A stretch of DNA of 64,000 bases, taken from positions 1-64,000 of the forward strand of contig NZNW01000044.1 in NCBI GenBank assembly GCA_002695065.1. Reading direction: 5' to 3'. Every line of letters starts with the position of its first letter. The stretch's first letter is position 1. Shown piece after piece: positions 45,055 through 54,637 of this stretch. The position numbers and the translations under genes are program-made. Source of the stretch: Salinicola sp. (GTDB taxonomy: Bacteria; Pseudomonadota; Gammaproteobacteria; Pseudomonadales; Halomonadaceae). Under the pieces are notes generated by a model. It was not told where the DNA came from. It saw only the letters and a program-made list of their open reading frames with translations, and made no database searches.

Positions 45055-47261
45055 GGCCCCTGCCGTATCGCTTGGTGGTCACGCTACTGCTGGCGCTGCT
45101 GGTTCCGACCCCTGCCCTGGCCCAGGCGCCCGCGGGCGAGGCGGCCAGCGCCACGACGGATGCCGCGCCGCGCTATGACGTCGACTTCCAGGAGACCAGC
45201 CTGCGCGAATTCATCGACAGCGTAGGGCGGATCACCGGCCATGAGTTCCTCGTCGACCCGCGGGTCCAGGGCAACATCTCGTTGACCAGTCAGCGGCGGC
45301 TGAGCGCCGACGAGCTCTACCGCCTGTTCCAGAACGAATTGCAGATCAACGGCTACGCCACGGTCCCGCTCGCCGACGGCCAGGTGCGCATCGTGCCGGC
45401 CCAGGCCTCGCGCACCCAGCCGCTGCCGTTCGCCGATGCCGCCGAGGGGGCCAACGTCGCCACCCGCGTGATCGAGACACGCAACCTGGACGCCGCGACC
45501 CTGGCCAACGTGCTGCAGCCGCTGGTCGACAGCCAGGTGGGCACGGTCACGCCGTGGCCGGAGAGCCACCTGGTGGTGGTCACCGACTGGCGCGACAACC
45601 TCCAGCGACTGACCCAGCTGGCCCAGCGTCTCGACCGCCAGCGCGACCTCCAGGCCGCAGTGCTGCCACTGGCGCACGCCTCCGCCGACGAGCTCGCCGG
45701 CACCCTGGACACGCTGATGCAACGCGAGGGCGGCGGTCAGGTGAAGGTGGTGGCCAACCCGCGTGCCAATGCCCTGGTGGCCTACGGCGATCCCGCCGGG
45801 CTGGCCCGGGTGCGCCAGCTCGTCGCCTCGCTGGATGCGCCCCAGGCCCGGACCCAGCAGCGCAACACCCGAGTGATCTATCTCGACAACGTCAGCGCCG
45901 AATCGGTGGTCGCGGTCCTCGGCGGGCTGACCGGCGAACGCCCCCAGAACGTGGGAAACGCCAATCCCCAGAGTCAGGTGCAGCAGTTGCTCCAACGCGC
46001 CGGCGGTAGTGATAGCGCACTGCAGGGAGGCAGTCTCGGCGCCATGGCTGATACCAGCAGCGGCGGGCTGCCGGCACTGCCGGACGCCACCAGCCGCAAC
46101 GCCGCGGTCGCCGGCACCCTCGGCAGCGGCGACGACGCGGTCGGCTTCGCCGTCCACCCCTCGACCAACGCGCTGGTACTGATCGGCCCACCGGCGCGGC
46201 TCGACGCCTACGCCAGCATCATCAAGCAGCTCGACATCCGCCGCGCCCAGGTGGCGGTGGAGGCGATCATCGCCGAGATCACCGAGTCCCGCGCCAAGCG
46301 CCTCGGCGTGCAGTGGCTGTTCGGCGATCTCTCCGGCAGCGGCACGGTGCCGGTGGGCGGCTTCAACTACGCCGCCGACGGCCAGCCGGGGATCAACGCC
46401 ATCGCCGGCGCCGCCGCGCGCAACGACACCAGCCAGCTGTCGCGGCTGCTCGGCAGCATCACCGGGGCCAGCGCCGGCGTCGGCCGGATCAGCGACAGCG
46501 GGGTGAGCTTCGCCGCCCTGCTCGGCGCGCTGCAGAGCGACAGCGAGACCAACCTGCTGTCGACCCCCTCGCTGACCACCCTCGACAACGCCCAGGCCTA
46601 TATCCTGGTGGGCCAAGAGGTGCCCTTCGTCACCGGCTCCACCACCTTCAACGAGAACCCCTACCAGATCATCCAGCGCGAGGACATCGGGGTCAGCCTG
46701 CGCATCCGCCCCTCGATCAGCTCCGACAACACCATCCGCATGGATATCGTCCAGGAGGTGTCGTCGATCGACCCCAACGTCCAGGCCTCCGACGTGGTCA
46801 CCAACAAGCGCGAGATCGAGACCTCGGTGATCACCCGCGACGGCGGCATCGTGGTGCTCGGCGGGCTGATCAGCAACGCTGGCAACTCGACCTCGGCACA
46901 AGTACCGCTGCTGGGCGACATCCCGCTGATCGGCAAGCTGTTCCAGTACAACCGCGACGAGCAGGAGAAGCGCAACCTGATGGTATTCATCCGCGCCCGG
47001 GTGCTCCGCGACGCCGCCCAGATGGACAGCGCCACCGCCGACAAGTACCGCTACATGCGCGCCCAGCAGCTGCTCGCCGGCTTCGACGAGGATCAGGCGC
47101 TGGCGCCCTGGGAGGTGGCCAGCACGGTCGCCGCCGGCAGGTCGTCGGCTGGCGCGGGAACGGGTGATGGGGATGGCGCGGCGCCGGCCTCACCGGGTCA
47201 GCCGCGCTGGAGCGCACTCTTCCCCGATCAGCGCAGCCGCCTGGGGAGCCTGGCGCCATGA
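45051..47261 (+). CDS. gspD: Type II secretion secretin GspD
   Basis: Outer-membrane secretin of 736 residues. A cleavable signal peptide ends at PALAQA. The N0 domain is VDFQETSLREFIDSVGRITG, followed by three N-domain repeats (VIETRNLDAATLANVLQPLV, VLPLAHASADELAGTLDTLM, VIYLDNVSAESVVAVLGGLT). The N3 loop is enlarged by a glycine/serine-rich insert. The secretin core holds VGQEVPFVTGSTTFNENPYQ and EDIGVSLRIRPSI, closing with VPLLGDIPLIGKLFQYN. A C-terminal extension of about 60 residues may be the pilotin-binding region. No pilotin gene (gspS) is seen here. Confidence 0.96.
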   Translation: MRPLPYRLVVTLLLALLVPTPALAQAPAGEAASATTDAAPRYDVDFQETSLREFIDSVGRITGHEFLVDPRVQGNISLTSQRRLSADELYRLFQNELQINGYATVPLADGQVRIVPAQASRTQPLPFADAAEGANVATRVIETRNLDAATLANVLQPLVDSQVGTVTPWPESHLVVVTDWRDNLQRLTQLAQRLDRQRDLQAAVLPLAHASADELAGTLDTLMQREGGGQVKVVANPRANALVAYGDPAGLARVRQLVASLDAPQARTQQRNTRVIYLDNVSAESVVAVLGGLTGERPQNVGNANPQSQVQQLLQRAGGSDSALQGGSLGAMADTSSGGLPALPDATSRNAAVAGTLGSGDDAVGFAVHPSTNALVLIGPPARLDAYASIIKQLDIRRAQVAVEAIIAEITESRAKRLGVQWLFGDLSGSGTVPVGGFNYAADGQPGINAIAGAAARNDTSQLSRLLGSITGASAGVGRISDSGVSFAALLGALQSDSETNLLSTPSLTTLDNAQAYILVGQEVPFVTGSTTFNENPYQIIQREDIGVSLRIRPSISSDNTIRMDIVQEVSSIDPNVQASDVVTNKREIETSVITRDGGIVVLGGLISNAGNSTSAQVPLLGDIPLIGKLFQYNRDEQEKRNLMVFIRARVLRDAAQMDSATADKYRYMRAQQLLAGFDEDQALAPWEVASTVAAGRSSAGAGTGDGDGAAPASPGQPRWSALFPDQRSRLGSLAP

Positions 47262-48769
47262 CCGCGACACCGACATTCGTCGCCAGTGACGATAGCGTCG
47301 CGCCGCTACCCTACCGACTGGCCAAGCGCGCCGGGGTGGCGCTGGCCCCGGGCATCCATGGCTACCGCCTGCTGTGCCGCGACACGCCATCGCCGCTGCA
47401 GCTCGAGGTGCTGCAGGACATCCAGCGTCGCCTGGGCCGCGCCGAGGGCTGCGAGTGGCTCGACGGCGACACCTTCGAGGCGCGTCTGGCCGCGCTGCAC
47501 GACGGCGAGCGTGCCGACAACGCGGCACTGCTGGAGGGCCTGGCCGAGCACGTCGACCTCGACAGCCTGATGCAGGAGCTGCCGCGGGCCGAGGATCTGC
47601 TCGAGAGCGAGAACGAGGCGCCGGTGATCCGGCTGATCAACGGCGTCTTCTCCGAGGCCCTGCGCCTGTCCGCCTCGGACATTCACGTCGAGCCCTTCGA
47701 GCGCGAGCTGGTGATCCGCCTGCGGGTGGATGGCGCCATGCGCGAGGCGCTACGCCCGCCGCGAGTGCTGGCGCCGGTGCTGATCTCGCGGATCAAGGTG
47801 ATGGCGCGGCTCGACATCGCCGAAAAGCGCCAGCCCCAGGATGGTCGCATCACGGTGCGCGCCGCCGGGCGTGACGTCGACATCCGCGTCTCCACCCTGC
47901 CCGGTATCCACGGCGAGCGGGTGGTGATGCGTCTGCTCGACAAGCACGCCGCCCTGCTCGACCTCGACCGTCTGGGCATGCCGCCGGCGGTGCTCGAGCG
48001 CTATCGTCGGGTGCTCCAGCAGCCCAACGGTATCCTGCTCAACACCGGGCCCACCGGTTCGGGCAAGACCACCACCCTCTACGCCAGCCTCAATGCGCTC
48101 AACGACCGCAGCCGCAATATCCTCACCGTCGAGGACCCGGTGGAGTACGCCATCCCGGGTATCGGCCAGACCCCGGTCAATCCCCACGCCGGACTCACCT
48201 TCGCCCGCGGCCTGCGCGCCATCCTGCGCCAGGACCCGGACGTGATCATGATCGGCGAGATCCGCGACCTGGAGACCGCCGCCACCGCGGTGCAGTCGAG
48301 TCTCACCGGCCACCTGGTGCTCTCGACCCTGCACACCAACAGCGCGCTGGGGGCGATCGCGCGGCTGCGCGACATGGGCATCGAGCCGTTCCTGCTGGCG
48401 ACCAGCCTCAAGGGGGTGATGGCGCAGCGCCTGGTGCGCCGGCTGTGCCCGGCCTGCAGCGAGTGGCGCCCGCGCCGCGCCGACGACGCCCAGTGGCTGC
48501 CCAGCATCGAGACCTTACCGCGCCTGGCCGAGCCCCAGGGCTGCGAGAGCTGCGACCACAGCGGCTATCGCGGGCGCCTGGGTCTTTACGAGTTCATCCC
48601 CATCGACGCCCACCTGGCCGGCCTGATCCACGAGCGCGCCCCCGAGGCGGCGCTGGCCGAGTACGCCTTCGGCCAGGCCGGCGCCCAGAGCCTGGCGCAG
48701 GCGGCGCTGGCGCGGCTGGCGGCGGGCGAGACCGCCCTCGACGAGGTGCTGCGTGCGATCCATCGCTGA
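47258..48769 (+). CDS. gspE: Type II secretion ATPase GspE
   Basis: Cytoplasmic hexameric ATPase of 503 residues that powers pseudopilus assembly. The N-terminal domain binds GspL. Walker A is GPTGSGKTTTLYASL, the Asp box IMIGEIRDLETA, and the His box LVLSTLHTNSALGAI. A zinc site pairs CPAC near residue 400 with CESC near 430. It overlaps gspD by four bases and is separated from gspF by 126 bases, the only sizeable gap before gspG. Confidence 0.97.
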   Translation: MTATPTFVASDDSVAPLPYRLAKRAGVALAPGIHGYRLLCRDTPSPLQLEVLQDIQRRLGRAEGCEWLDGDTFEARLAALHDGERADNAALLEGLAEHVDLDSLMQELPRAEDLLESENEAPVIRLINGVFSEALRLSASDIHVEPFERELVIRLRVDGAMREALRPPRVLAPVLISRIKVMARLDIAEKRQPQDGRITVRAAGRDVDIRVSTLPGIHGERVVMRLLDKHAALLDLDRLGMPPAVLERYRRVLQQPNGILLNTGPTGSGKTTTLYASLNALNDRSRNILTVEDPVEYAIPGIGQTPVNPHAGLTFARGLRAILRQDPDVIMIGEIRDLETAATAVQSSLTGHLVLSTLHTNSALGAIARLRDMGIEPFLLATSLKGVMAQRLVRRLCPACSEWRPRRADDAQWLPSIETLPRLAEPQGCESCDHSGYRGRLGLYEFIPIDAHLAGLIHERAPEAALAEYAFGQAGAQSLAQAALARLAAGETALDEVLRAIHR

Positions 48770-48895
48770 GCGCGCGGCCCGCGCTGACCTCAAACTGCCA
48801 TCGTCCGTGGGTCAGACTACGGCGCCATCGATGCTCGTCATGACCGTCGCGATGCGTGACGGGCGCCATATCGACATCGCTACTGGGGAGAGTCG

Positions 48896-50104
48896 ATGCC
48901 CACCTATCGCTATCTGGCCCTGAGCCCCGACGGCCGCCGCCAGCGCGACGTGCTGCAGGCCGAGAGCGAGCGTCAGGCGCGCCAGCTGCTGCACGAACGC
49001 GGCCTGTTCCCGCGCCGGCTGGCGCTGGTGCGGGGCGCCGATGCCCCAGGTCGCAGCGCAGGCCGCGGGCGCCTCGATACCACCAGCCTGGCGCTGCTCA
49101 CGCGCCAGCTGGCGACGCTGATCGACGCCGGCATCCCGCTCAGCGACGCCCTCGACGCCCTCACCCGCCAGGCCGAGCGTCAGCGCGAACGGGCGCTGCT
49201 GCTGGCGGTGGGCAACCGGGTGCGCGAGGGCCACTCGCTGGCCGACAGCCTAAAGCCCCACGCGAGCTTCGATCTGCTCTACCGCTCGCTGGTCGCCGCC
49301 GGCGAACGCACCGGGCGCCTGGCGCTGGTGCTCGAACGCCTGGCCGACCATCTGGAGCGGGTCCAGGCGCAGCGCCAGAAGGCGCGCACCGCACTGGTCT
49401 ATCCGCTGGTGCTGGCGGGGGTGTCGCTGGCGGTGGTGAGCGGGCTGATGACCTGGGTGGTGCCACGCTTGGCGCAGCAGTTCGAGCGCTCCGACATGGC
49501 ACTGCCGTGGCTGACCCGGCTGATGATCGCTCTTTCCCACCTGATGCTGAGTCTGGGGCCGTGGCTGCTCGCCCTCCTGCTGCTGGGCCTGCCGCTGGCG
49601 CTACGCGTGCTGCGCCGCCCGGCACCGCGGGCGCGGCTCGACGCCCTGCTGTTGCGCCTGCCGCGCCTGGGCGAGCTGATCCGGCTGCTCGACACCGGGC
49701 GCCTGACCCGCACCCTGGCGATCCTCACGCGTAGCGGCATCGCCCTGCTGGAGGCGCTGCGGGTGAGCCGCGACACCCTGGGCAACCACGGCATGCGCGA
49801 GGCGGTGGCGCTGATCGAGCAGCGCGTCGAGAGCGGGGTCAGCCTGCATCGGGCGATGCAGGAGTCGGGGCGCTTCTCGCCCTCGCTGCTGCACATGGTC
49901 GCCAGCGGCGAGGCCAGCGGCACCCTGGACAGCATGCTCGAGCGCATCGCCGATGCCCAGGAGAGCACCTTCAACCGCCGTGTCGACATGGCCCTGGCGC
50001 TTTTCGAGCCGCTGATGATCCTGGTCATGGGCGCGGTGGTGCTGACGGTGGTGCTCGCCATCCTGCTGCCGATCATGCAGCTCAACGGCAGCGTGGCGCT
50101 GTGA
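48896..50104 (+). CDS. gspF: Type II secretion inner-membrane platform protein GspF
   Basis: Polytopic core of the inner-membrane platform, 402 residues, the standard size. Two tandem GspF domains are seen. TSLALLTRQLATLIDAGIPL and LTRTLAILTRSGIALLEAL are the repeated cytoplasmic blocks. Three membrane helices lie near residues 165-190, 215-240 and 370-395. GGGGAGAG precedes the ATG. The 126-base gap before it contains an inverted-repeat-like CGTCA/TGACG but no clear promoter. Confidence 0.96.
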   Translation: MPTYRYLALSPDGRRQRDVLQAESERQARQLLHERGLFPRRLALVRGADAPGRSAGRGRLDTTSLALLTRQLATLIDAGIPLSDALDALTRQAERQRERALLLAVGNRVREGHSLADSLKPHASFDLLYRSLVAAGERTGRLALVLERLADHLERVQAQRQKARTALVYPLVLAGVSLAVVSGLMTWVVPRLAQQFERSDMALPWLTRLMIALSHLMLSLGPWLLALLLLGLPLALRVLRRPAPRARLDALLLRLPRLGELIRLLDTGRLTRTLAILTRSGIALLEALRVSRDTLGNHGMREAVALIEQRVESGVSLHRAMQESGRFSPSLLHMVASGEASGTLDSMLERIADAQESTFNRRVDMALALFEPLMILVMGAVVLTVVLAILLPIMQLNGSVAL

Positions 50105-50202
50105 CGCCCAGCGCGCCGCCATCGACGATATCGCGCGCTGCAGGCCATACGCCGTCAGCGCCCATCCGCCATCAGCCCATCTGCAACAACAGAGGAAACG
50201 GC

Positions 50203-50643
50203 ATGACACGCGCTCCCCGCCCCGGCCACCAGTCCGGCTTCACCCTGCTCGAGATCATGGTGGTGATCTTCATCATCGGCCTGCTGGTGGCGATCGTCGC
50301 CCCCAATGTGCTGAGCAATCAGGACGACGCCATGCAGCAGAAGGCGCGCGCCGATCTCTCGACCCTCGAGCAGGCCCTCGACATGTACCGTCTCGACAAC
50401 TACCGCTACCCCACCACCCAACAGGGGCTGGCGGCGCTGGTCAGTCGCCCCACCAGCGACCCGCAGCCGGACAACTATCGCGAAGACGGCTATATCCGGC
50501 GCCTGCCCGAGGACCCCTGGGGCAACCCCTATCACTACGCCAGCCCCGGCCAGCACGGCCGGGTCGATCTCTACAGCCTGGGCGCCGACGACCAGCCCGG
50601 CGGCGAGGGCATCGATGCCGACATCGGCAACTGGATGCTGTGA
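50203..50643 (+). CDS. gspG: Major pseudopilin GspG
   Basis: Major pseudopilin of the T2SS, 146 residues. The prepilin cleavage motif is G then FTLLEIMVVIFIIGLL, so processing needs a prepilin peptidase (GspO/PilD) that is not encoded in the window. The calcium-binding C-terminal loop region, typical of GspG, holds DPWGNPYHYASPGQHGRVDL and LGADDQPGGEGIDADIGNW. AGAGGAAA lies just before the ATG at 50203. It overlaps gspH. Confidence 0.97.
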   Translation: MTRAPRPGHQSGFTLLEIMVVIFIIGLLVAIVAPNVLSNQDDAMQQKARADLSTLEQALDMYRLDNYRYPTTQQGLAALVSRPTSDPQPDNYREDGYIRRLPEDPWGNPYHYASPGQHGRVDLYSLGADDQPGGEGIDADIGNWML

Positions 50644-51116
50644 GGTCTCGTGGCGCCCGGGGCTTCTCGCTGATCGAGCTGCTGGTGGTGATCGTGATCA
50701 TCGCCCTGGGATCAAGTCTCGCCGTGGCCTGGCTGGCGGGTACGCGCCCCGGCGAGAGGCTCGACCGCGAGGCGCGCGAGCTGGCCGGCGCGTTCCGCCT
50801 GGCCGCGGACGTCGCCCGCGCGCGCCAGCGGGTGATCGGCTGGCAGCCGCAGGGCGAGGGCTACCGCTTCGTCAGTTGGCAGCCCGGCCACGGCTGGCAG
50901 CCCTTCGGCGAGCGGCTGGGGCTCTCCGCCCGTCGCTGGGATCCGCCGCTACAGCCCAGCCGCCAGCCGCCGGCCGCCGACACCACCGCGCCCTGGCTGG
51001 TGTGGCTGCCCGACGGCGAGGTGGTGGGTGCGCATATCCAGCTGGCCAGCGACGGCGCCCGCCGCACCCTGGCAGTGGACGCGCTCGGCGTCAGCGTGAC
51101 AGGCAGTGGACGATGA
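50640..51116 (+). CDS. gspH: Minor pseudopilin GspH
   Basis: Minor pseudopilin, 158 residues. It starts with GTG overlapping the gspG stop codon. Cleavage motif G then FSLIELLVVIVIIALG, with the usual glutamate at mature position 5. The C-terminal domain is a GspH-type beta sheet containing WQPQGEGYRFVSWQPG. Confidence 0.92.
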   Translation: MRSRGARGFSLIELLVVIVIIALGSSLAVAWLAGTRPGERLDREARELAGAFRLAADVARARQRVIGWQPQGEGYRFVSWQPGHGWQPFGERLGLSARRWDPPLQPSRQPPAADTTAPWLVWLPDGEVVGAHIQLASDGARRTLAVDALGVSVTGSGR

Positions 51117-51487
51117 GTGCCAGGCGCGGCCAGCGCGGCTTCACCCTGCTCGAGGTCATGGTGGCGCTGTTCATCCTGGCGCTGATCGCGGCGATCGTCG
51201 CCCAGGGCGTGCAGCAGCGCGTGCGCATCGCCGAGAGTGCGGCGCGCCGCGCCCCTATGCTGCTGTGCGCGCGGGAGTTCGAGAGCCGCGCTGCGCTCGA
51301 CCACTACTGGCCGCGCCTGGGCACCCAGCAAGGCGAGCTGAGCCAGGCGGGGCACACCTGCTGGTGGCGCCTGACGGTGAGCGCCACACCGATCCAGCGG
51401 CTGCGCCAGGGGCGCCTGGCGCTCTACGACGACCCGGCCCGCGCGCACCCGGTGCTCACCTTCACCCTCTATCTGGCGCCACCGTGA
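51113..51487 (+). CDS. gspI: Minor pseudopilin GspI
   Basis: Minor pseudopilin, 124 residues, the usual size. Cleavage motif G then FTLLEVMVALFILALIAAI. It forms the pseudopilus tip complex with GspJ and GspK. It overlaps both neighbours by four bases. Confidence 0.93.
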   Translation: MSARRGQRGFTLLEVMVALFILALIAAIVAQGVQQRVRIAESAARRAPMLLCAREFESRAALDHYWPRLGTQQGELSQAGHTCWWRLTVSATPIQRLRQGRLALYDDPARAHPVLTFTLYLAPP

Positions 51488-52092
51488 TACCCGTCCTCCG
51501 AGCCACAACGCACCAGCGCGGCTTTACCCTGCTCGAGGTGATGATCGCCATCGCCCTGACCGCGCTGGTCGGCATCGGCGTGGCGGCGCTGGTCAATCAG
51601 CTGGTGAGTGTCCGCGAGCGCTTCGCCGAACCAGCCCCACTGGACGCGGAGATCGATTTCAGCCGCCTGCTCACGCGGCGCCTGGAGGCGCTGGTACAGC
51701 GCCCGGTGCACGAACGCGGCCTGGTCCTGTTCAACCTGCCACTGGCCTATGGTGCCGATCTGGCAAGGCTGGAGTGGGTCTCGCTGGGCGCGGTGGCGCT
51801 GCCGGTGGGCGATTTCTACACCCGCCTGCGTCGCCAACGTCTGCACTGGGATCGCGACAGCGCCACCCTGACGCTCGATTCCAGCGGGCTGCTCGACGCC
51901 GCCGGGGAGCCCGAGTGGCAGCGGGTGGCCGCGCTCGACGGCGTCAACGCGTTGACGCTGGAGTTCTTCGCCGCCGGGCGCTGGCTCGCCGCGCCGCCGC
52001 CGAACGGCATCGCCCAGGGCGTGCGCGTGCAGTGGCAGCGCCACGGCCGGCTGATGACATCGACCGCCATCCTGCCGGAGCTGCTGCCATGA
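51484..52092 (+). CDS. gspJ: Minor pseudopilin GspJ
   Basis: Minor pseudopilin, 202 residues, starting at a GTG that overlaps the gspI stop. Cleavage motif G then FTLLEVMIAIALTALVGIG. The C-terminal half (GLVLFNLPLAYGADLARLEW, VALPVGDFYTRLRRQRLHW) fits the GspJ fold that packs with GspI and GspK. Confidence 0.92.
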   Translation: MIPVLRATTHQRGFTLLEVMIAIALTALVGIGVAALVNQLVSVRERFAEPAPLDAEIDFSRLLTRRLEALVQRPVHERGLVLFNLPLAYGADLARLEWVSLGAVALPVGDFYTRLRRQRLHWDRDSATLTLDSSGLLDAAGEPEWQRVAALDGVNALTLEFFAAGRWLAAPPPNGIAQGVRVQWQRHGRLMTSTAILPELLP

Positions 52093-53225
52093 CCCCACCG
52101 CCGAGCGCCCGCCGCGGCTCATCGGGCGTGCCGCGCCAGACCGGGGCCGCGCTGCTGATGGTGCTGCTGGCGCTGGCGCTGGTGAGCGTCACCCTGAGCG
52201 CGCTGACCCTGCAGGGGCGGCGCGAGCTGACCCGTCTCGAACTGCTGCAGCAGGAGACCCAGGCCGAGTTCTACGCCCGCGGCGCGGAGATCATCGCCCG
52301 CCGTGCGCTCACCGATGCCGCGGTGCGCCATGCCGACCTGTGGTGGCAGACCCTGGCCGGGCGCCCGCTGCGCTACCCCACCGACGCCGGCGAGCTGCGC
52401 CTGGTGGTGCACGACCTGCGCACCTGCTTCAACCTCAACGCACTCGGCGGCAGCCAGGCCGCGCTGGCCCAGCGCCAGCTGCGCTACTGGGTGGCGAACT
52501 ACGCCGGCGAGCGCCTCACCGACATGACTCCGGGCGAGTTCGTCACCCGTCTCGCCGACTGGATCGATCCCGATAACATCGCCCGCGCCAGCGGCATGGA
52601 TGGTGCCGACTATGCGCGCCTCGACCCGCCCCGGACGAGCGCCGACACCTGGCTGCGCGATCCCAGCGAGATCAACTGGCTGGCGCCGCTGGACAGCCGC
52701 CGCGCCGAGCGTTTCAGTGAACTCTGCGCGCTGCCCGACGACGGCCCCTGGCGGCTCGACCTCAACGCCCTCGGGCCCGGCGACCTGCCGCTGCTGGATG
52801 CGCTGTTCGAGGGCCAGGTCGATCGCGGCGCCCTGGCCACGCTGCTGCGCGCCCGCCCGCCGGGGGGATATACCGACCTCGACGCGGTGCGCCAGGTGCT
52901 GGGCGGCGATGCCACCTGGCTCGACCGCTACGGTAACCGCCTGCGTCTGACCCCAGACTATGTGGCGCTGGATATCCGCATCCGTCTGGCAGATCGCCAC
53001 TACGACTTCCAGCGTCTGCTGCTGGCCGAGGGCACCAGCGCCTTCTATCCGCGCCAGCCGGCCGCGCGGGTGCGGGTGCTGAGCCGCCGCAGCGGCTACC
53101 CCAGCGCCCGGCTCGAGGCTATCTCGAACGACGCTATTTCGACCGATGCCATCTCGACCGATGCCATCTCGACCGACGCCGCCGGGCCGGCGGCGGACAA
53201 CGTCTTCACCCAGGAGTCACCCTGA
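52089..53225 (+). CDS. gspK: Pseudopilus tip protein GspK
   Basis: Largest minor pseudopilin, 378 residues, capping the pseudopilus. The N-terminal segment G then AALLMVLLALALVSVTLSAL lacks glutamate 5, as is normal for GspK. The alpha domain shows DLRTCFNLNALGGS and LADWIDPDN followed by the metal-binding region. Near the C-terminus a short in-frame repeat DAIS/TDAIS occurs three times (53120-53180), made of a 15-base unit, in a disordered tail. Confidence 0.94.
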   Translation: MTPPPSARRGSSGVPRQTGAALLMVLLALALVSVTLSALTLQGRRELTRLELLQQETQAEFYARGAEIIARRALTDAAVRHADLWWQTLAGRPLRYPTDAGELRLVVHDLRTCFNLNALGGSQAALAQRQLRYWVANYAGERLTDMTPGEFVTRLADWIDPDNIARASGMDGADYARLDPPRTSADTWLRDPSEINWLAPLDSRRAERFSELCALPDDGPWRLDLNALGPGDLPLLDALFEGQVDRGALATLLRARPPGGYTDLDAVRQVLGGDATWLDRYGNRLRLTPDYVALDIRIRLADRHYDFQRLLLAEGTSAFYPRQPAARVRVLSRRSGYPSARLEAISNDAISTDAISTDAISTDAAGPAADNVFTQESP

Positions 53226-54637
53226 TGCGCCGATCCGCACGCCCGGCGCGCGCCGCCACCCGCCTGCTCGTCGCCCCGCGCCAGCGCCTCGCGCCGCTCA
53301 CCGATGCTGGCGCCGACACAGATACAGATACGGACACAGACACCCAGCTCCGTGTCGACTGGTGCCTGGAAGGCGCCACCCCGCAGACGCTAAGCGCCGC
53401 CAGCCCTCCCGAGGCGTGGCAGGCGCTGACGCGGCTGGCCGCGACCCACCCGGTCACCCTGCTGCTGGCGGCGGATGCGGTCAGCCACTTCCATCTCGCC
53501 GCGCCACGCGGGCTCAAGCGCCGCGAGTGGCCGCTGCTGCTGGAGACGGTAACCAGCGATGCGGTGGACCAGCTCCATCTGCATCCGCTGCAGCGCGGCC
53601 GCGGCCACCTGGAACTGATCGCCCTACCGAGCGCCGAGCTCGCCGCCTGGCGCGCCTGGGCGCAGCGCCTCGGTCTGGCGCCGGCGGGTTGGAGCTGCGC
53701 CTTCCTGGCACTGCCGCAGCCGGCGGCGCCGGATCAGATCACCACACTCGACGACGGCAGCCACCGGTTGTGTCTGGGGCTGGCCGCACCCGCAGCGCCG
53801 GGCGCGCCGGAGACTCGCCAGTGGCTGGCTTGGCCGCGCGAATGGCCGCTACCGCCGGCCTGGCGCGAGCGCGAGTGTCTCAGGGTCGACGCCGAGCGCC
53901 CGGGCACGGCGGATAGCGGTGCCGGTGTCGATGCGAGTGTCGATACCGATTTCGATGTGGGTATGGATGAAAGTCCCGATACGCGACCCGCTGTCGGCAG
54001 TGATACGTCTGCCGCTGGCTCGCACCACGGCAGCCAGGTGGGCGACGCAGCGAGCGATGTGGCCGAAGAGGCGCGCCGACGAAGCCTCATCTGGCTGGCC
54101 ACGCAGCCGCCCACCGCGCTGCCGTTCGCCGATGACAGCGGAGCGCGCTGGCAAGGGATCACCTGGCGGCCGCAGCGACACACGCGCTGGCTGGCGGGGG
54201 CCATCGCCCTGCTGGCGCTGCTCGACGCCTCGCTATGGCTGGCCACGAGCTGGCGCGAACACACCGCAGCAGGCCAGCGTCAGGCGGCGGCGCTGGCCGC
54301 GCGCTTCGTCGGCCCGCCGCCGGTGGACGCCCGGGCGGCGCTGGCCAGCCGCGCTGACGCCATCGACGTCCTGGCCCGGCGCAATCGCCAGCTCAGTGAG
54401 GCCCTGGCAGCGGCCACGGCACAGCTCGCCGCCACGCCCTGGCAGCTATCACGGCTGGAGGTCGCCGGCAGCCAGGCGACGCTGGCCTGGCGCTACCCCG
54501 AGCCGCCGGCGCCGGTGGTGGTGAACCGGGCCCGCCAGCGGCTGGCCGACCTGGGCGAGCCGCAGTGGCAGGCGGGGCCGGGCGAGCTGAGCCTGAACCT
54601 CTCCCTCGCCGCCAACACCCCGGAGCCCACGCCATGA
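53225..54637 (+). CDS. gspL: Type II secretion protein GspL
   Basis: Bitopic platform protein of 470 residues whose actin-like cytoplasmic domain recruits GspE. The cytoplasmic part (residues 1 to about 320) contains RLLVAPRQRLAPL and LKRREWPLLLETVTSD. One membrane helix (WLAGAIALLALLDASLWLAT) is near residue 325, followed by a periplasmic ferredoxin-like domain that pairs with GspM. Two low-complexity aspartate/threonine inserts (TDTDTDTDT near residue 35; VDASVDTDFDVGMDESPD near 238) interrupt the cytoplasmic domain and look like microsatellite expansions. Confidence 0.92.
   Translation: MRRSARPARAATRLLVAPRQRLAPLTDAGADTDTDTDTDTQLRVDWCLEGATPQTLSAASPPEAWQALTRLAATHPVTLLLAADAVSHFHLAAPRGLKRREWPLLLETVTSDAVDQLHLHPLQRGRGHLELIALPSAELAAWRAWAQRLGLAPAGWSCAFLALPQPAAPDQITTLDDGSHRLCLGLAAPAAPGAPETRQWLAWPREWPLPPAWRERECLRVDAERPGTADSGAGVDASVDTDFDVGMDESPDTRPAVGSDTSAAGSHHGSQVGDAASDVAEEARRRSLIWLATQPPTALPFADDSGARWQGITWRPQRHTRWLAGAIALLALLDASLWLATSWREHTAAGQRQAAALAARFVGPPPVDARAALASRADAIDVLARRNRQLSEALAAATAQLAATPWQLSRLEVAGSQATLAWRYPEPPAPVVVNRARQRLADLGEPQWQAGPGELSLNLSLAANTPEPTP

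Noticed and set aside
48770-48895. Internal promoter between gspE and gspF
   Set aside because: The 126-base gap has a loose CGTCA/TGACG inverted repeat but no convincing -10 or -35 pair.
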